Source of the DNA: Lingula anatina
Taxonomy: Eukaryota > Brachiopoda > Lingulata > Lingulida > Lingulidae
Assembly: GCF_001039355.2 (NCBI RefSeq)
Contig: NW_019774513.1
Coordinates: 1-49,133 of the forward strand
DNA length: 49,133 bases
Reading direction: 5' to 3'
A program made the translations under genes and the position numbers. The notes beneath the pieces were generated by a model. It searched no databases, was not told where the DNA came from, and saw only the letters and a list, made by a program, of their open reading frames with translations. Positions 1 through 11,700 of the stretch are shown one piece after another; position 1 is the first letter of the stretch, and each line of letters starts with the position of its first letter.

Positions 1-544
1 AGTCTCAGCAATATTATTATTACTTAAATACACATCTGAATCCTGCACATGTGCACACACACGCGCGCGCACTGGTATATGCACACTATATTGCAGAGCA
101 CAATTTAGCCTTTGACACAAGAGCTCCGAGAACTGGAGTAGTTTTCAATGGATGTCAACGTAAGCGACGCAGATGTGTCAACCTCATCCACCAGATCCAA
201 AGGCGTTCCAAAATGAGCCCAACACACTTAAAAATATGTCATACAAAGTTTAAATACCTCTACTGAGTATGTAAAATTCAACAAGTATGTACATGTCAAG
301 ATTTCGTTGCTGTCAGTCACAAGCAGGTACCTCTTTCTAAACGGCCTTGACCTATAATCATATTATTTGACTAGAGTCTATGCCAATCTAAGTGTGCATA
401 TATTTAATTTTATTTCTTCACCATGATTTTCTGTCGCGGACAGACTGTTTATTTTATAGATTGATATGAGTGTGGTTTGTGTGACTGCATTGAGGTGGGT
501 AACAGTAAAGACAATTCCTTTTTGAACGGTGACAAGTGGGTCAA

Positions 545-936
545 GTCCCTTCGATTTGAGGAGTTACAGGTAGGACGAGTCCATTTTTATTTGAGGGGTG
601 ACAGGTAGGGCGAGTCTATTCCATCTGAGGGGGGCGGGTGGGGCGAGTCAATTTCATCTGAGGGGTGACAGGTGGGGCGAGTCCATTCCATTTGAGGGGT
701 TGCAGGTGGGGCGAGTCCATTCCATCTGAGGAGTGACAGGTGGGCCAAGTCCATTCTTTTTGAGGGGTGGCAGGTGGGGTGAGTCCATTTCATCTGAGGG
801 GTGACAGGTGAGGCGAGTCCATTCCATTTAAAGGGGTAACAGGAGGGACGAGTTCATTTCATCTGAGGGGTGACAGGTAGGGCGATTCCATTCTTTTTGA
901 GGGGTGACAGGTGAGGCGCGTTCGTCCGATTTGAGG
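545..936. repeat. 34-bp minisatellite, about 11 units
   Basis: Eleven imperfect units of about 34 bp follow one another, each close to TGAGGGGTGACAGGTGGGG followed by CGAGTCCATTCCATC. Unit starts are near 557, 592, 627, 658, 691, 726, 760, 794, 828, 863 and 897. The open frame on the minus strand here is only the repeat read through and I do not treat it as a gene. Confidence 0.9.
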
Positions 937-3014
937 AGCGCATGCACGTAAAATCACCACAAAATTACATTATAATGTCCGTGCAATTAACTTTATAAAA
1001 TATATATATTTTAATATTGTGTTAGCAAAGTTTTGAGGGGATATAAACTTGTATCATGCAGAAATAATCATTAAATTATTGGTCTTAAAAATTTGCTTTT
1101 CCACAATTTTATATAAATATAACCTTTTCGTCGGTACATTTGTGACTGTGTGGAAATAAATCTACGTCACAAAATTAAATTAAGGGATCAATATATTTAA
1201 AACATTTTTGTTTTAAGAAACAAATTTCAACTGTTGCCATTTCAAGTGTGTCCCTCAACTTTCTCATTTTTTTTTCGTTTAAATTTTAAATTGAAGTATT
1301 TAAATGATAAAAAGATCGTGAAATTTGAATCAATTTTCTGCAACAATAACCAGAATCCTTCAAAAATGGACCCATATTAAAATTGAGAGAATGATATCCG
1401 GGAGGACGAACTCATTTATTCCAAGAGATATAAAAAACTGTCTAACTACAAAATAAAATACAGAATAGCTTTTCAAGAAGCAAAATCGTAAATTCACACA
1501 TATTGTATTTATAAATGTGGGCTGTTGGAAAATCTTGAACGTGTATTCTTAAAATGCTCAAACTCAATAATTTACAAAATACTAGGAATATTTACAAAAT
1601 TAAAAAAAAAACTTTTGGTTTTAGATATCTTCTGTTACTGCAGAAATCAACAATCCCAAACACAATATTTACAGATCAATTTTAGCGGATTTAATTCGAA
1701 AGTGCTCAAACAGTTATCATACCTTTATTTTTACCACTATTATTTTATCGACATTATTTCATATCAAAGTAAAAGAAACAAGCAATGACAAACTTATCTA
1801 TCCAGCTTTTATTAAAATGCATGAATTTGAGTTTGGTTCCAGAAAGTGAATGAAAAACTTGGTTGCTAGCAGGCGGGTGTTGCGCAGTACTCGGTATCTC
1901 AGCTGACTTCTGAAATGAGAAAGTAATGTAAACAATATTTGACTAAACGGGCAGACTTGGAAAATACAACAAATGCATTTTACATCAAAATGAAGAGGGC
2001 GCTTGAGGGAATTTACTGACTTGTCCAATGTTCAGGCTCAGATAGCACCCCTCAAAAAACCAATCTACATCGTGTTGACCTTACGCCAAAATTAAGATCT
2101 GAGATTATTAATAAAGATATTTGAGATATCTTGCTTTGAAAAAATAAACATTGAAAACAATTCTTTAATTCGTGGAGGTTATTACTAAGGACGTTAATTT
2201 ATTTTACCTACTATTCAATGTTGTAATATCGAAAATCGCTATGCAACACGCGTTTGTGCGTCATATTTTGACCATAAAATTGATGTACACGTTGATAGGG
2301 CACACTTGTCTTTGGACCAAAAGCTCAGAACTGTGACAAGTACAGTATTATCATCTAAATTAGTCCGTGATATTTGTGGTAATATTCCCATTTACTTTTA
2401 AGCTAGCTTATATTCTGAGTGACATAAAAGAAACGACAGGCAAAACATAACAAAGAATCCCAACATAAATACTTTTCGTAATTTTCCTTGCATTCTTTCA
2501 CGCTTTGTATATCTACTGACTAAGGTTACTAAGAAAAAATGATACTTATAGAACATGCATTTGTGTCTTCGCTTCATAAAAGTTCGACCTTGCAGCTGTA
2601 CCACACATGCTGTTGCGTCTTCACCATGATGTGCCCTACTGCCTAGTGAGCATTGGGGAAGACAGCTCGCACTACGATGAGCAACTTATTGTTATGCAAA
2701 TTACAGACAGGTATGGCCCATTTTAGGTGAGGGACCGTGGCTAAAACTGTTCACGAATGTTCAGGGTCAAAAACACGTACATGAAGATTTGACTGTGGTC
2801 CACTTGTTAAAATACACCACTTTATTCTACAAATATTGTGCATGCGTCTTCCATCATGTAGTTTAATATTTCTTTGATACATTACATAACTCAACACCAA
2901 GGAAAGAGGGTGAATGTTGATATTTTTTATCGATCAGTTGGCGTACCTATAATCCTGTTGTTGATATAATCGAATGGATAAATCCTAGTCCCGTTCGGAT
3001 CCAAGTGCCACTAT
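937..3014. other. AT-rich noncoding stretch
   Basis: I see no convincing exon, RNA gene or element here. Open frames are short, AT-driven and lack splice-site or domain support. The same holds for bases 1-544. Confidence 0.6.
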
Positions 3015-3185
3015 CAAATAAATAAATAAATAAATAAATAAGCACCGAGAAACCCATGTCCCGACATGTTATGGGCCAAACGATACGATTGTTTTATAGC
3101 AATAATGAATCTAATCGGTAGAAATAGTCATTGGCAAAGCAAGACGGGCCACTGTCGGGATAACGTTGCCTGGCGGATCAAGATT

Positions 3186-3216
<31 letters not shown>

Positions 3217-3220
3217 TTTT
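3015..3220. repeat. Facing tetranucleotide repeats (AATA)n and (TTTA)n
   Basis: An AAATA run at 3015-3042 and a TTTA run at 3184-3220 are complementary and enclose about 140 bp. A related pair of runs flanks the Penelope-like element near 34.36 and 35.83 kb, so this may be the remains of a similar insertion. The enclosed sequence shows no coding signal. Confidence 0.6.
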
Positions 3221-3929
3221 TGCAAATATTGTTGAAATACTTATTTGTTGTTTAGTGTCTGTATATTTGGGGACAAAATCTTAGTAGTTCGGGAATGTTA
3301 TCATAGTGTTTTTTTATGCATGCGTTAGATTAAGTTGGGGCAGTTTACATCGGCAACAGACAACAATTAAGAGTGTATGCTTTTTATCAACTTAATTAAT
3401 ATCCAAAGGATCGAGGCTGGGAAGATCCAGGGTTTCACGTTTATTTTTATCTCATTCTTGTTTGGGGAAAATTAAAACTGGAGGATACTCCGAATATTTG
3501 GGAGTACTATCTGGAAATTTGGCCGCTGTTTGGGCGTGGTGGTCGAATAGAATAAAAAGGGGAGCGGGTTAATACCACATCATACATTTCTGAGCATCAT
3601 AAATTACAACACGTATCAATGATCTTCTGATCTTTACTACAGGGGCAAATCCAGGACTATTTGAAGGGGGGGGGGGTCGGCCACTGTTACTATTATCTTT
3701 GTACACCGCATAGGAATTCGCCGCTAGAATAAAACAATATCATAATTAGAAAACAAGAATTGGAGTTTGCGTTACTCATTTGACAACCATATCAACGGGA
3801 AGAAGAAAAACACGGTGATAGATATAATATGAATAGCTTTTCTCTTACTGACAGTTTGTGTGTGAGTGTGTGTGTGGTGGTGCGGGTGTTGTTGGTGGGG
3901 AGAACAGAAAAGATGGGAGGAGGAAGAAG

Positions 3930-4330
3930 AAAGAAGCAAGAAACAGGAGGCAAAACTGACCCACGCCTAGTCAGTACATCACTGCAAGCGTGTGAGGCAA
4001 GTCTGAAGAAAAAATGACGCAAAAGGGAATTACTTTTGCCGTGCGTTGCATTCTCTTTGTGAATGCCAAGTGCGTGTTGTGCACGCAGGTAGCACAGCAA
4101 ACTCAACAAATAAGTACATTTGCCACGACCATTGCACCTTGCAGTTAGTGTCCCTGCTTGAAAGGACATCTCAAGTGGCTCCTGCGACTCGCAAGACAGA
4201 CTTGCACCTTTCCATTGAAACCTTTCCTCTACCTGTACGAACTCCATGGCCTCCACTGCACCCAAAATTCGTAGGGGAGGTACGGTTCTAAAATTCGTGC
4301 GTCCGGATGTGGCCGAGGCTTAACGAAATA
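3930..4330 (+). repeat. Dispersed repeat family A, copy 1
   Basis: This segment, with the recognisable core of a GTGCGTTGCATTC-like start and an AAAGGACATCTCAAGTGGC block, is related to sequence near 26.59-27.39 kb in the opposite orientation and, less closely, to 32.69-33.24 kb. The right edge reads CCGGATGTGGCCGAGGC. Long overlapping open frames on both strands are a by-product of its composition. The family type is unknown; it looks like a nonautonomous DNA element. Confidence 0.6.
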
Positions 4331-5397
4331 ATTTCCATGGCGTTGAAAAATTAACTTATTTGCAGGGTCAAGCTTTGTCGGAATTTCTATTGAATTCTGG
4401 TTGTTTTTAAAATTTAATTTGTAAATTATGCACTACAAGTAAACGTTGCGAGTGGGTCTTATATCAATTTATTCAACATTTTAAAATGTATTCAACAGAA
4501 ACCATAATTACTAACATTCTTGTTCAACTGACAGACACTGAATTATCCAAAAGCAATTTTAAGTTATTTGTTCAAATAAAAGTCACCTCTTTTTAATGCA
4601 GTTTTAAAATTAACGCAAATGTCTGCTTTACTCACACATGTGTATGCCATAGTTGGATAAGGATGTTAGAAAACTCATTCTAATGTCATATATTTTGCCA
4701 GAAAGTAAAAGCAAAATAATAAATAAACAGATAAATAAAAACAATAAAACGGGAAATAGGAGATAGTTACAATTACTAAACTGCAGGATTACTATAAAAT
4801 CCATGAACAGATAAACACTGGAACTCGCAAAGCTTCATGTATCTGTGATTAAACCCACGAAAATAGCAATATAAAAAATACAGAAGTATGTTCCAATTGG
4901 GTGTGTGTCAAGACTGTTAATCAAATGTGTTGAAATTGCTGAAAAAAGTCATCTTCTTGTCAATAATTTTCATAATTAACTGAAATCCCTACATGATCGT
5001 CTTTCCCCCACACAAATATTGTTGCTGGTTGGGTACTCTATATACCGGAATATACCGGTATACAATATTTTTCGCCTTTATCGATTTTATTTCTATGTCA
5101 ATAAAACCTGAAATAAACTAGACGTACGCAAAACACACAGTTTTCTTAAAAGAAAGAATGCATAGCAATTGTGCTTATAAACTCAAAAAAGTGTCAGATT
5201 AAAACCGGCTGAGAAGTAGGGAACGAACGGTACCCCTGTAAGTCATGTTTTATCTACAGTAAATAAAATCGGAACAATATTTAAGACAAAAGTGAAAACG
5301 ATTTGCAAAAACTAATTGTAAAAAAAAAAAAAAACGGTCTCTTTCTGCATCAACTACTACATATATTAATCAGACAAAAACGACCCCAAGATGTCTA
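4331..5397. other. No recognisable feature
   Basis: AT-rich sequence with homopolymer runs (for example A14 near 5320) and no supported exon. Confidence 0.5.
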
Positions 5398-5735
5398 CCG
5401 CTGCTACTAGAGCAAACCCACGACTCTACTAGGCCTTACTACTGTACTTCAACAGCCGTAGCTATTTCTGGTACTGCTAATTCTGCAAAAACTACGATTA
5501 ATTGTGCTGCTAATACGAAAGCTACTCCCATTGGTGCAGAAACCACGTCCGCTTTTACTACTACTGCTAATGAGAAAGCCGCACCTACTGTTAATGGTGC
5601 AAAAGCCAAGACTGCTATTGCTATTACAGCATATGCGAAAAAAACGTGCGACTTGTACTGCTACTGGTGCAAAACCCACGACTATAATTTTGCAGCTGTT
5701 GCTGCAAAAGCCACAACTTGCTAAGATAGTTGCCA
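5398..5735 (+). repeat. Degenerate Ala/Thr-coding short-period repeat
   Basis: Imperfect repeats of motifs such as ACTGCTAAT and GGTGCAAAA AC(C/T)ACG alternate over about 330 bp. Read on the plus strand, one frame from 5453 gives an Ala/Thr/Asn/Lys-rich peptide, but stops interrupt it upstream and downstream. It lies just beyond the 3' end of the GTPase-Hint gene, on the opposite strand. A decayed minisatellite is more likely than a gene. Confidence 0.5.
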
Positions 5736-6055
5736 CTACAAACTACATAATGATCCGGTAATTATTGCTTCCGTGGTCCTCCTGTCCCTTCTTATGCCAC
5801 AGTTAAAGTGTTAGATTTGTACTACACGCTCCTCTCTCTTCTTCTGTTCATTCATATGCAATTTTGTGTATCAATCACTATGTTCCTGCTGCTGCTAATA
5901 AGCGAACTCTTGACGCTACGCAGATTTTTCTCAGCAACTACTGTTAGCTATTGCCAAAATTAAAGAAGCTTTTGATAATTGATTGATCGTCGCATTTAAA
6001 CTTGATCAGCTTAAACACAGTTTATCATCATCACATCCCTCCTTTCTATCGCTAT

Positions 6056-7918
6056 TTACCGCCATGCAGGCAGTCCCATCTTCTCCCACGCAGATTTCCC
6101 GATGTCAAGAAAAGACAGCCACACGGGCATGCCATCCTTGGCCACGATTCTGTTGATCCAGGGCGCCATTTTGTAGAGGAACCACACAGGCTGCAGAAGG
6201 CGATGGGCCCAGACTGGTGAGAAAGCCTCAGTGTAACACGATGCCAGGACGCCGTTAACAATAATGGTGCCACTCTTGGTGTGAGGGTTGTATAGTCCTT
6301 GCAAGATCTTCACCTTGATTTCAGTGACGGCTGAAAACTCCATGGAGCCTTTCTCTGGAATGTAGGTGCAAAGGACATCGTCGACTTGCACATTCCTCGC
6401 AGGCACCATCGCCAGTTTCCCACCTTGACCTTTGATATACAGGAAGTGACCCGGGCTGATTGATAGCTGACTCTGGTTCTTAGTGGTGAAAACAAGGAAA
6501 GAACCCTCTGTATTGGGATCAGCATGGCCAAACATGAAGATCTCTTGATAGTCCAGTGTTCCGTCTGGCAAAACAACTTGGACCTTGTCTCCCTGTTTAA
6601 GTTGCTCTATCTTCAAAATGTCTCCAGTCGCAAGGATACAAGTAGCATCTTTCGGAAAACATGCCCCTCTTCTCATTGCCTCTTTCATTACTGCAGGAGA
6701 CACTTGTTCGGCAATATCACACTGTACGTTTTCTGGCAGTTCTTGGAACCTTTGGCCCAAAACACGAAAGTATGAACTATCGATTGATTCAGATGTCATG
6801 ACGTCACGTTCTACCAAATTCAGAAAGTCTTGTTCATCTTCAGAGCTACTGTTGGTTTCATCTCTCGTGCTTCTCTTTTTTAATTCATCCTCTAATTCTT
6901 TCAAACGCTTCTCAAATTCAATTTTGCTCTCTTTTAAATCATCTGCCACTTTTCGCAATTCTTCTTTTTCTATTTCTGTCTTCTCTATTTTTTTATGATA
7001 CCGATCGGCCTTTTCTTCTAATTCTTTCAGCCTCTCCTGAGTTGCCCTCTCTGTCATTCTGGGCCCGGGTTCTTCCTCCGTTTGTCTCAGCCGAGCTTCT
7101 GCCTGGTCTGCCATATTGCGTTCTTCTTCAAAACTTTCGGGGACCTGTGCATCTCCATTTGGCTGTCTTGTTTCTTCTGTTTGATAGTTGTCGGACTGAA
7201 GGGCCTTATTTTCTGGTTCTCCCTTCCATTCCAAAGCAGCAAACTGTGTCACACGGAACGCTTCTGCAAGGGCTCTCCTTGCGACTTTGAATAAATCATG
7301 TGTATAACGCCTACGGCCGTTCTGTTCTACCATATGTAAGATTTCTCGTAACAATTGCTCTCTTTCCTTTTCCACGTCGACCGCCTCATTGTTGCAAAAC
7401 ACAAATCTTCTCCCACATTTTTCAAAAAGTGCTCGGAATGCCTTTACTTTACCATTCATCACATAATCTAACATATTCGAAGTTTGTTTGGATTTGTTTT
7501 TCTGTTTCTCATAGTAACGATCGGCATGGGTAAGAACAATGATAGCGAACCTAAAGAGTTCTTCACCAAACAGTATTTCAAGGTGACCAATGGCCTTTTC
7601 CTCTTCCTCTGTAAATTTTTCCTGGTACTTTAAGACAATGATTATACAGTGGTAACCTTCAGGAGATAAAAGCATCGATAAGGATATTTCATTAGCAATT
7701 TTTTCCATGGGCTCAGAGGTGTCAAAAACCCCTGGGGTATCCACAACTGACAAATTGTACCCTTTGTAACTACACTCTTTCCTTTCACATTTTCTCGTAG
7801 TTGAATCCATGGAATCATCACAATGGAAGGCATCCTTGTCGCTGAGTAAAGTGCACCCAATGCTACTTTTTCCATTCCCGGTTTTTCCGAGGAGGAGGAT
7901 ACTTAGATTTCTTCTAGT
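6056..7918 (-). CDS. GTPase-Hint gene, exon 3 (all recognised domains)
   Basis: The exon is open for 620 codons from a splice acceptor (TTTTATTTTCAG ending at 7919) to the stop at 6056. Starting translation at the internal Met at 7810 would lose the P-loop, so the acceptor at 7918/7919 is the better boundary; the 36 codons from there carry NLSILLLGKTGNGKSS. The Hint part spans about 6770-6220 in genomic coordinates and the C-terminal tail about 6220-6059. Confidence 0.9.
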   Translation of the reverse strand, partial: TRRNLSILLLGKTGNGKSSIGCTLLSDKDAFHCDDSMDSTTRKCERKECSYKGYNLSVVDTPGVFDTSEPMEKIANEISLSMLLSPEGYHCIIIVLKYQEKFTEEEEKAIGHLEILFGEELFRFAIIVLTHADRYYEKQKNKSKQTSNMLDYVMNGKVKAFRALFEKCGRRFVFCNNEAVDVEKEREQLLREILHMVEQNGRRRYTHDLFKVARRALAEAFRVTQFAALEWKGEPENKALQSDNYQTEETRQPNGDAQVPESFEEERNMADQAEARLRQTEEEPGPRMTERATQERLKELEEKADRYHKKIEKTEIEKEELRKVADDLKESKIEFEKRLKELEDELKKRSTRDETNSSSEDEQDFLNLVERDVMTSESIDSSYFRVLGQRFQELPENVQCDIAEQVSPAVMKEAMRRGACFPKDATCILATGDILKIEQLKQGDKVQVVLPDGTLDYQEIFMFGHADPNTEGSFLVFTTKNQSQLSISPGHFLYIKGQGGKLAMVPARNVQVDDVLCTYIPEKGSMEFSAVTEIKVKILQGLYNPHTKSGTIIVNGVLASCYTEAFSPVWAHRLLQPVWFLYKMAPWINRIVAKDGMPVWLSFLDIGKSAWEKMGLPAWR

Positions 7919-8757
7919 CTGAAAATAAAATAGAAGCTTGATTGGTCAGTTATTCGTGCATGTAATACATGTTAAGATCAAGGCGGATACCCTATAACAG
8001 GTGAAAAGTTTCTTAAAATTATAGAAAAGAATGATTATTATTTATAACACTCCGCATTAGATGATGGTCACCATAAAACTGACGACGTCACCGTTAAATA
8101 CGGTTCCGTACAAATGTGGTATGTAGGATCGTCTTTTTATATCATTTTAAACTTTGGCATTTTGATAATGTTTGTGTAGGTAATGTAAAAGAGTAGGAGT
8201 GATTATGCTAGGTTGTTTGTGCAGGTGTTTCAAAACTAAAATTCGAAAATGTAAACACGACCCCATGCAAAATATCTTAAAATCCAGATAAAATATTACC
8301 CTTTGGAAACAGACTTTTAAATGGATGCACGATATTCCGCCGTGAAAAACGATGATGAAAACTAGAATTTGAATTTTGCTTTTGTACGCATCTGTCTCAT
8401 TTGTGTCCTTGAAGTAGCCTTGCAGGTAAAAATATTTTCAATAGCTGCACCCATTTTATGGAATCAACTACCCTCACACATTCGGACTATTGATAGTGTT
8501 GAGGTTTTTAAAAAAAGACTTAAAACATTCTTATTTGCACAGCATTTTAATTAATATTTTCTCATTTTATCAGGAAAAAGTTTTATTGTTCAGACCATTA
8601 CTATTTTAACCAACATTAATTATTTTAATTGTTTTTTTTAACCTTAGCTTTTATCATCTATATAATAAGTTGTAATCATGACAATTTTATCTGTAAACAG
8701 TACTGAAACGGTAGTGTAGTGCGGTTTTAAGAAATCAATATTATTATTATAATAATA

Positions 8758-8792
<35 letters not shown>

Positions 8793-11700
8793 GTGTCACA
8801 GATTGTTTTTACTGCTACAAACTATCAACTTTGCAAAAGAGTATTTATTTTTACCTGTAGAAATAAAGGGTGAAGATACAGTGTATTTGTACGACAGTTT
8901 TGGTCAATTAGATAGTGAATCTATATGTTACAACGAGTAAAACCAAGTAGATAGTGAATCTATATGTTACAACGAATAAAACACTCAATTTAAACAAAAT
9001 AACTAATAAAATAAATACACCCGTTTAATAATATGACTAAATAAATAATGTATCATGGCAATAGTACTTGAATAAGTAATTAGCTCACCTGTAGAAATAA
9101 AGAGTGACGATATAGTGTATTTGTACGACCTTTTTGGTCAATTACCAAGTAGAGAGTGATTAAAGGGCGCGGCAAACGACTCTGATCAATTGAACACGGC
9201 TCTTATCACGTGATAGAATTATCCAATCAATGCCCGCCAAAGATTAAGAAAGAAAGAAGGAAAGAAAGAAAAAGATACATACAGTAAAAAAATGGATATG
9301 CAAAAAATACACGAGATGGGACTTTATTCCCCGTCACATTCTACCCCCCCCCCCAAAAAAAAAAAAAAAAAAAGGTCTCCTGACCATTTACTTCATATGA
9401 AGAATTTATCAAACAATAGGAACATTTGACCCAACAAAAAGAAGTGCCATTCCTAATTCCAAGGAAATAATGTCGCAACAGTCCTTACTGAACAAATCAA
9501 ACATTACACTGGAAAAAAATATAAATGACAACAGATATGTTAATTGTACTATATAGGTTTTTTTTATTAATTATCATTTACTGTACAACATATCAGTTAC
9601 AATCGGTTGTTCATTTAATTTGACACAGCTGCTCGATACAATCAACTACAGGTTGACTTTGTTGATCATTTAATCCAAATACACTGTAAGTTGTACACGT
9701 AAGCATCTGTCATCCATGCAGATTTCTTTTTGTGTTTCGACTTTCTACAACTGTCAATTTCAATACCTTCTTGTGGTGCATCGTCACTCTGTAAAATCTG
9801 ACACCTTTCACGTTCTTTTATTCATGTACCTGAACGTACCTCACCGTGTGAAATCATCGTTATTTGCATCTGTTCGGATTGCACCATCACTGTCTAAAAT
9901 CCGACACTCTCAGGTTCATATACAGACTTGACATTTAATATGGAATATTTCAGTTTTGAAGGTATGCCAAGGTAAAAATGCGTTCATTTTTCAAAATACT
10001 CCGATCTGATATATGTGAATGGAGAAGTGTTAAGTCAGGTATGTTGCTACCAATTAACTGACTACCATGTCTGTTGCGCTGCTGTATTGTGTAATATGCA
10101 GTGATTTAATTGGGTAGTCTCCTTTGGGCTGGTCAAAGCTTGGCTTTGGCAGAGCATGGTTCTGTCAAAAAAGTATCCATATATCGGCAACTACTGCACA
10201 GAAGAATTTTAAAATTTTGCATACAAGCGGACGGGTTTGCAGTGCGTAAAATGACCCAAGCAGTGTATCACAGAGTTGTAAATCTGTGGCAGAATGGCGC
10301 GAAAAAGACAGACATTGCCAGACAGACTATTGCACCAAACGGAACGGTCCGCACAGTTTTATAGAGGAATTCCCAGCCTGTTGTATCTAGGCTGAGGTCT
10401 CACCCAATGTATCGAAAGCTTACCACGAGGGTACAGGACTCGCTGTCTTTCGTGATATACTGCTGCAACTAAACAAAACCCACCCAGTCCGTTCAGAATG
10501 AGGGGTAAAACGCGTTTTAAAGGCCCTTAGCGAAAAACAAAACTGGTTTTAGCAGGTTAGAATACCAGACGACCTTCGAGGAATCAACAGTAAACAGCAA
10601 AACATCGTCGTCTGTTTCTCTAATGAATTGGGGGCCATCACCGTTTCTGGGTAGAACACTGAAACCGCGTGGCTTTCTTTACTGAGATCAGATTTCACCT
10701 GTACCGCTCAACTAGTCATAGCAGAGTGTACAGCCATCCAGAAGAGGCCTACGACGAAGCGTGTACCGCGTCTTAAGTGACCAGGATTGGCAACAAATCA
10801 ACAACTGTGCAATAACGAACTCATCCAATCAATTGAAAAATGAGTAAACTGGAGGACCATGATCGTCGATGCATGCACCAGGCCTGACACATTGATGATA
10901 ATGATGACTGCTTAGGCGACGAAATGATTAGAACTGTCACAATATTCCAATGAGCATCGCAAACAACCCTGTAAGTTTACTCGGATACTCGATGTAGTAC
11001 ATAATCAACATCTGGCACTCTGATTAAGTGATAACAAAACCAGAGCCTCGATCAGTATTATACATGAATTTACAAGGGAGCACAGAGAAACAAGCAACAA
11101 TGAACTCGTTAAATGGTAAGACTCAAATTGCAGATTCATATTGGAGACACAATGACCGTTGTGGCAGTTGAACATTTATAAGATTGGGGGGGGGGGGGTA
11201 AACTACAAGTATACTTTTAGACGTCCTGGTCATTTTTCGGTCTCTAGGTTGCAGAGATATTGATCATTATCGAACAGTATTGTATGCAACTTCTGTCAAT
11301 TTAATATATTAATCACCTAAACCCAATATAGAGGTACATTTCACATGCTGAAGTGTTAAAATATAAAATTAAATGAATTCAAAGTTGTATTCAATTTTTT
11401 AAAACAAATATGTGTATAGAACAAAAATCCAAGAATTTCTCAATTTCAATTCAAATTTTGATTTTTACCATGTCTTTTATATTACGCAAAGAGCGCTAAA
11501 AGGTAACGTATGTTCCAAAAACGTATGGTAACGTATGATCCGGGTCATTTAATTAAAAATTTTAGACCGCGTTTTGACATGTTTTGCAGCGATTCAGTCA
11601 TTAGAAATGACGTAAGGATGTTTTTTATAGATGTTTAAACTGTAACTCAAGGGGCTTTGCGTCATGGCTAATACTAGGTAACGTATGTTCCCTAGAAAAA

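Noticed and set aside
587-793. Pro/His/Thr-rich repeat protein on the minus strand
   Set aside because: A read-through of the 34-bp minisatellite, with no initiation or splice context.
3792-4265. Long open frames on both strands (up to 157 codons)
   Set aside because: They lie in a dispersed repeat; related copies near 26.6 and 32.7 kb do not keep the frames, and no domain is visible.
5449-5736. Ser/Cys-rich minus-strand frame below the GTPase gene
   Set aside because: Reverse reading of a degenerate short-period repeat.
6002-7533. Plus-strand frames opposite the GTPase-Hint exon
   Set aside because: Shadows of the strongly supported minus-strand coding exon.
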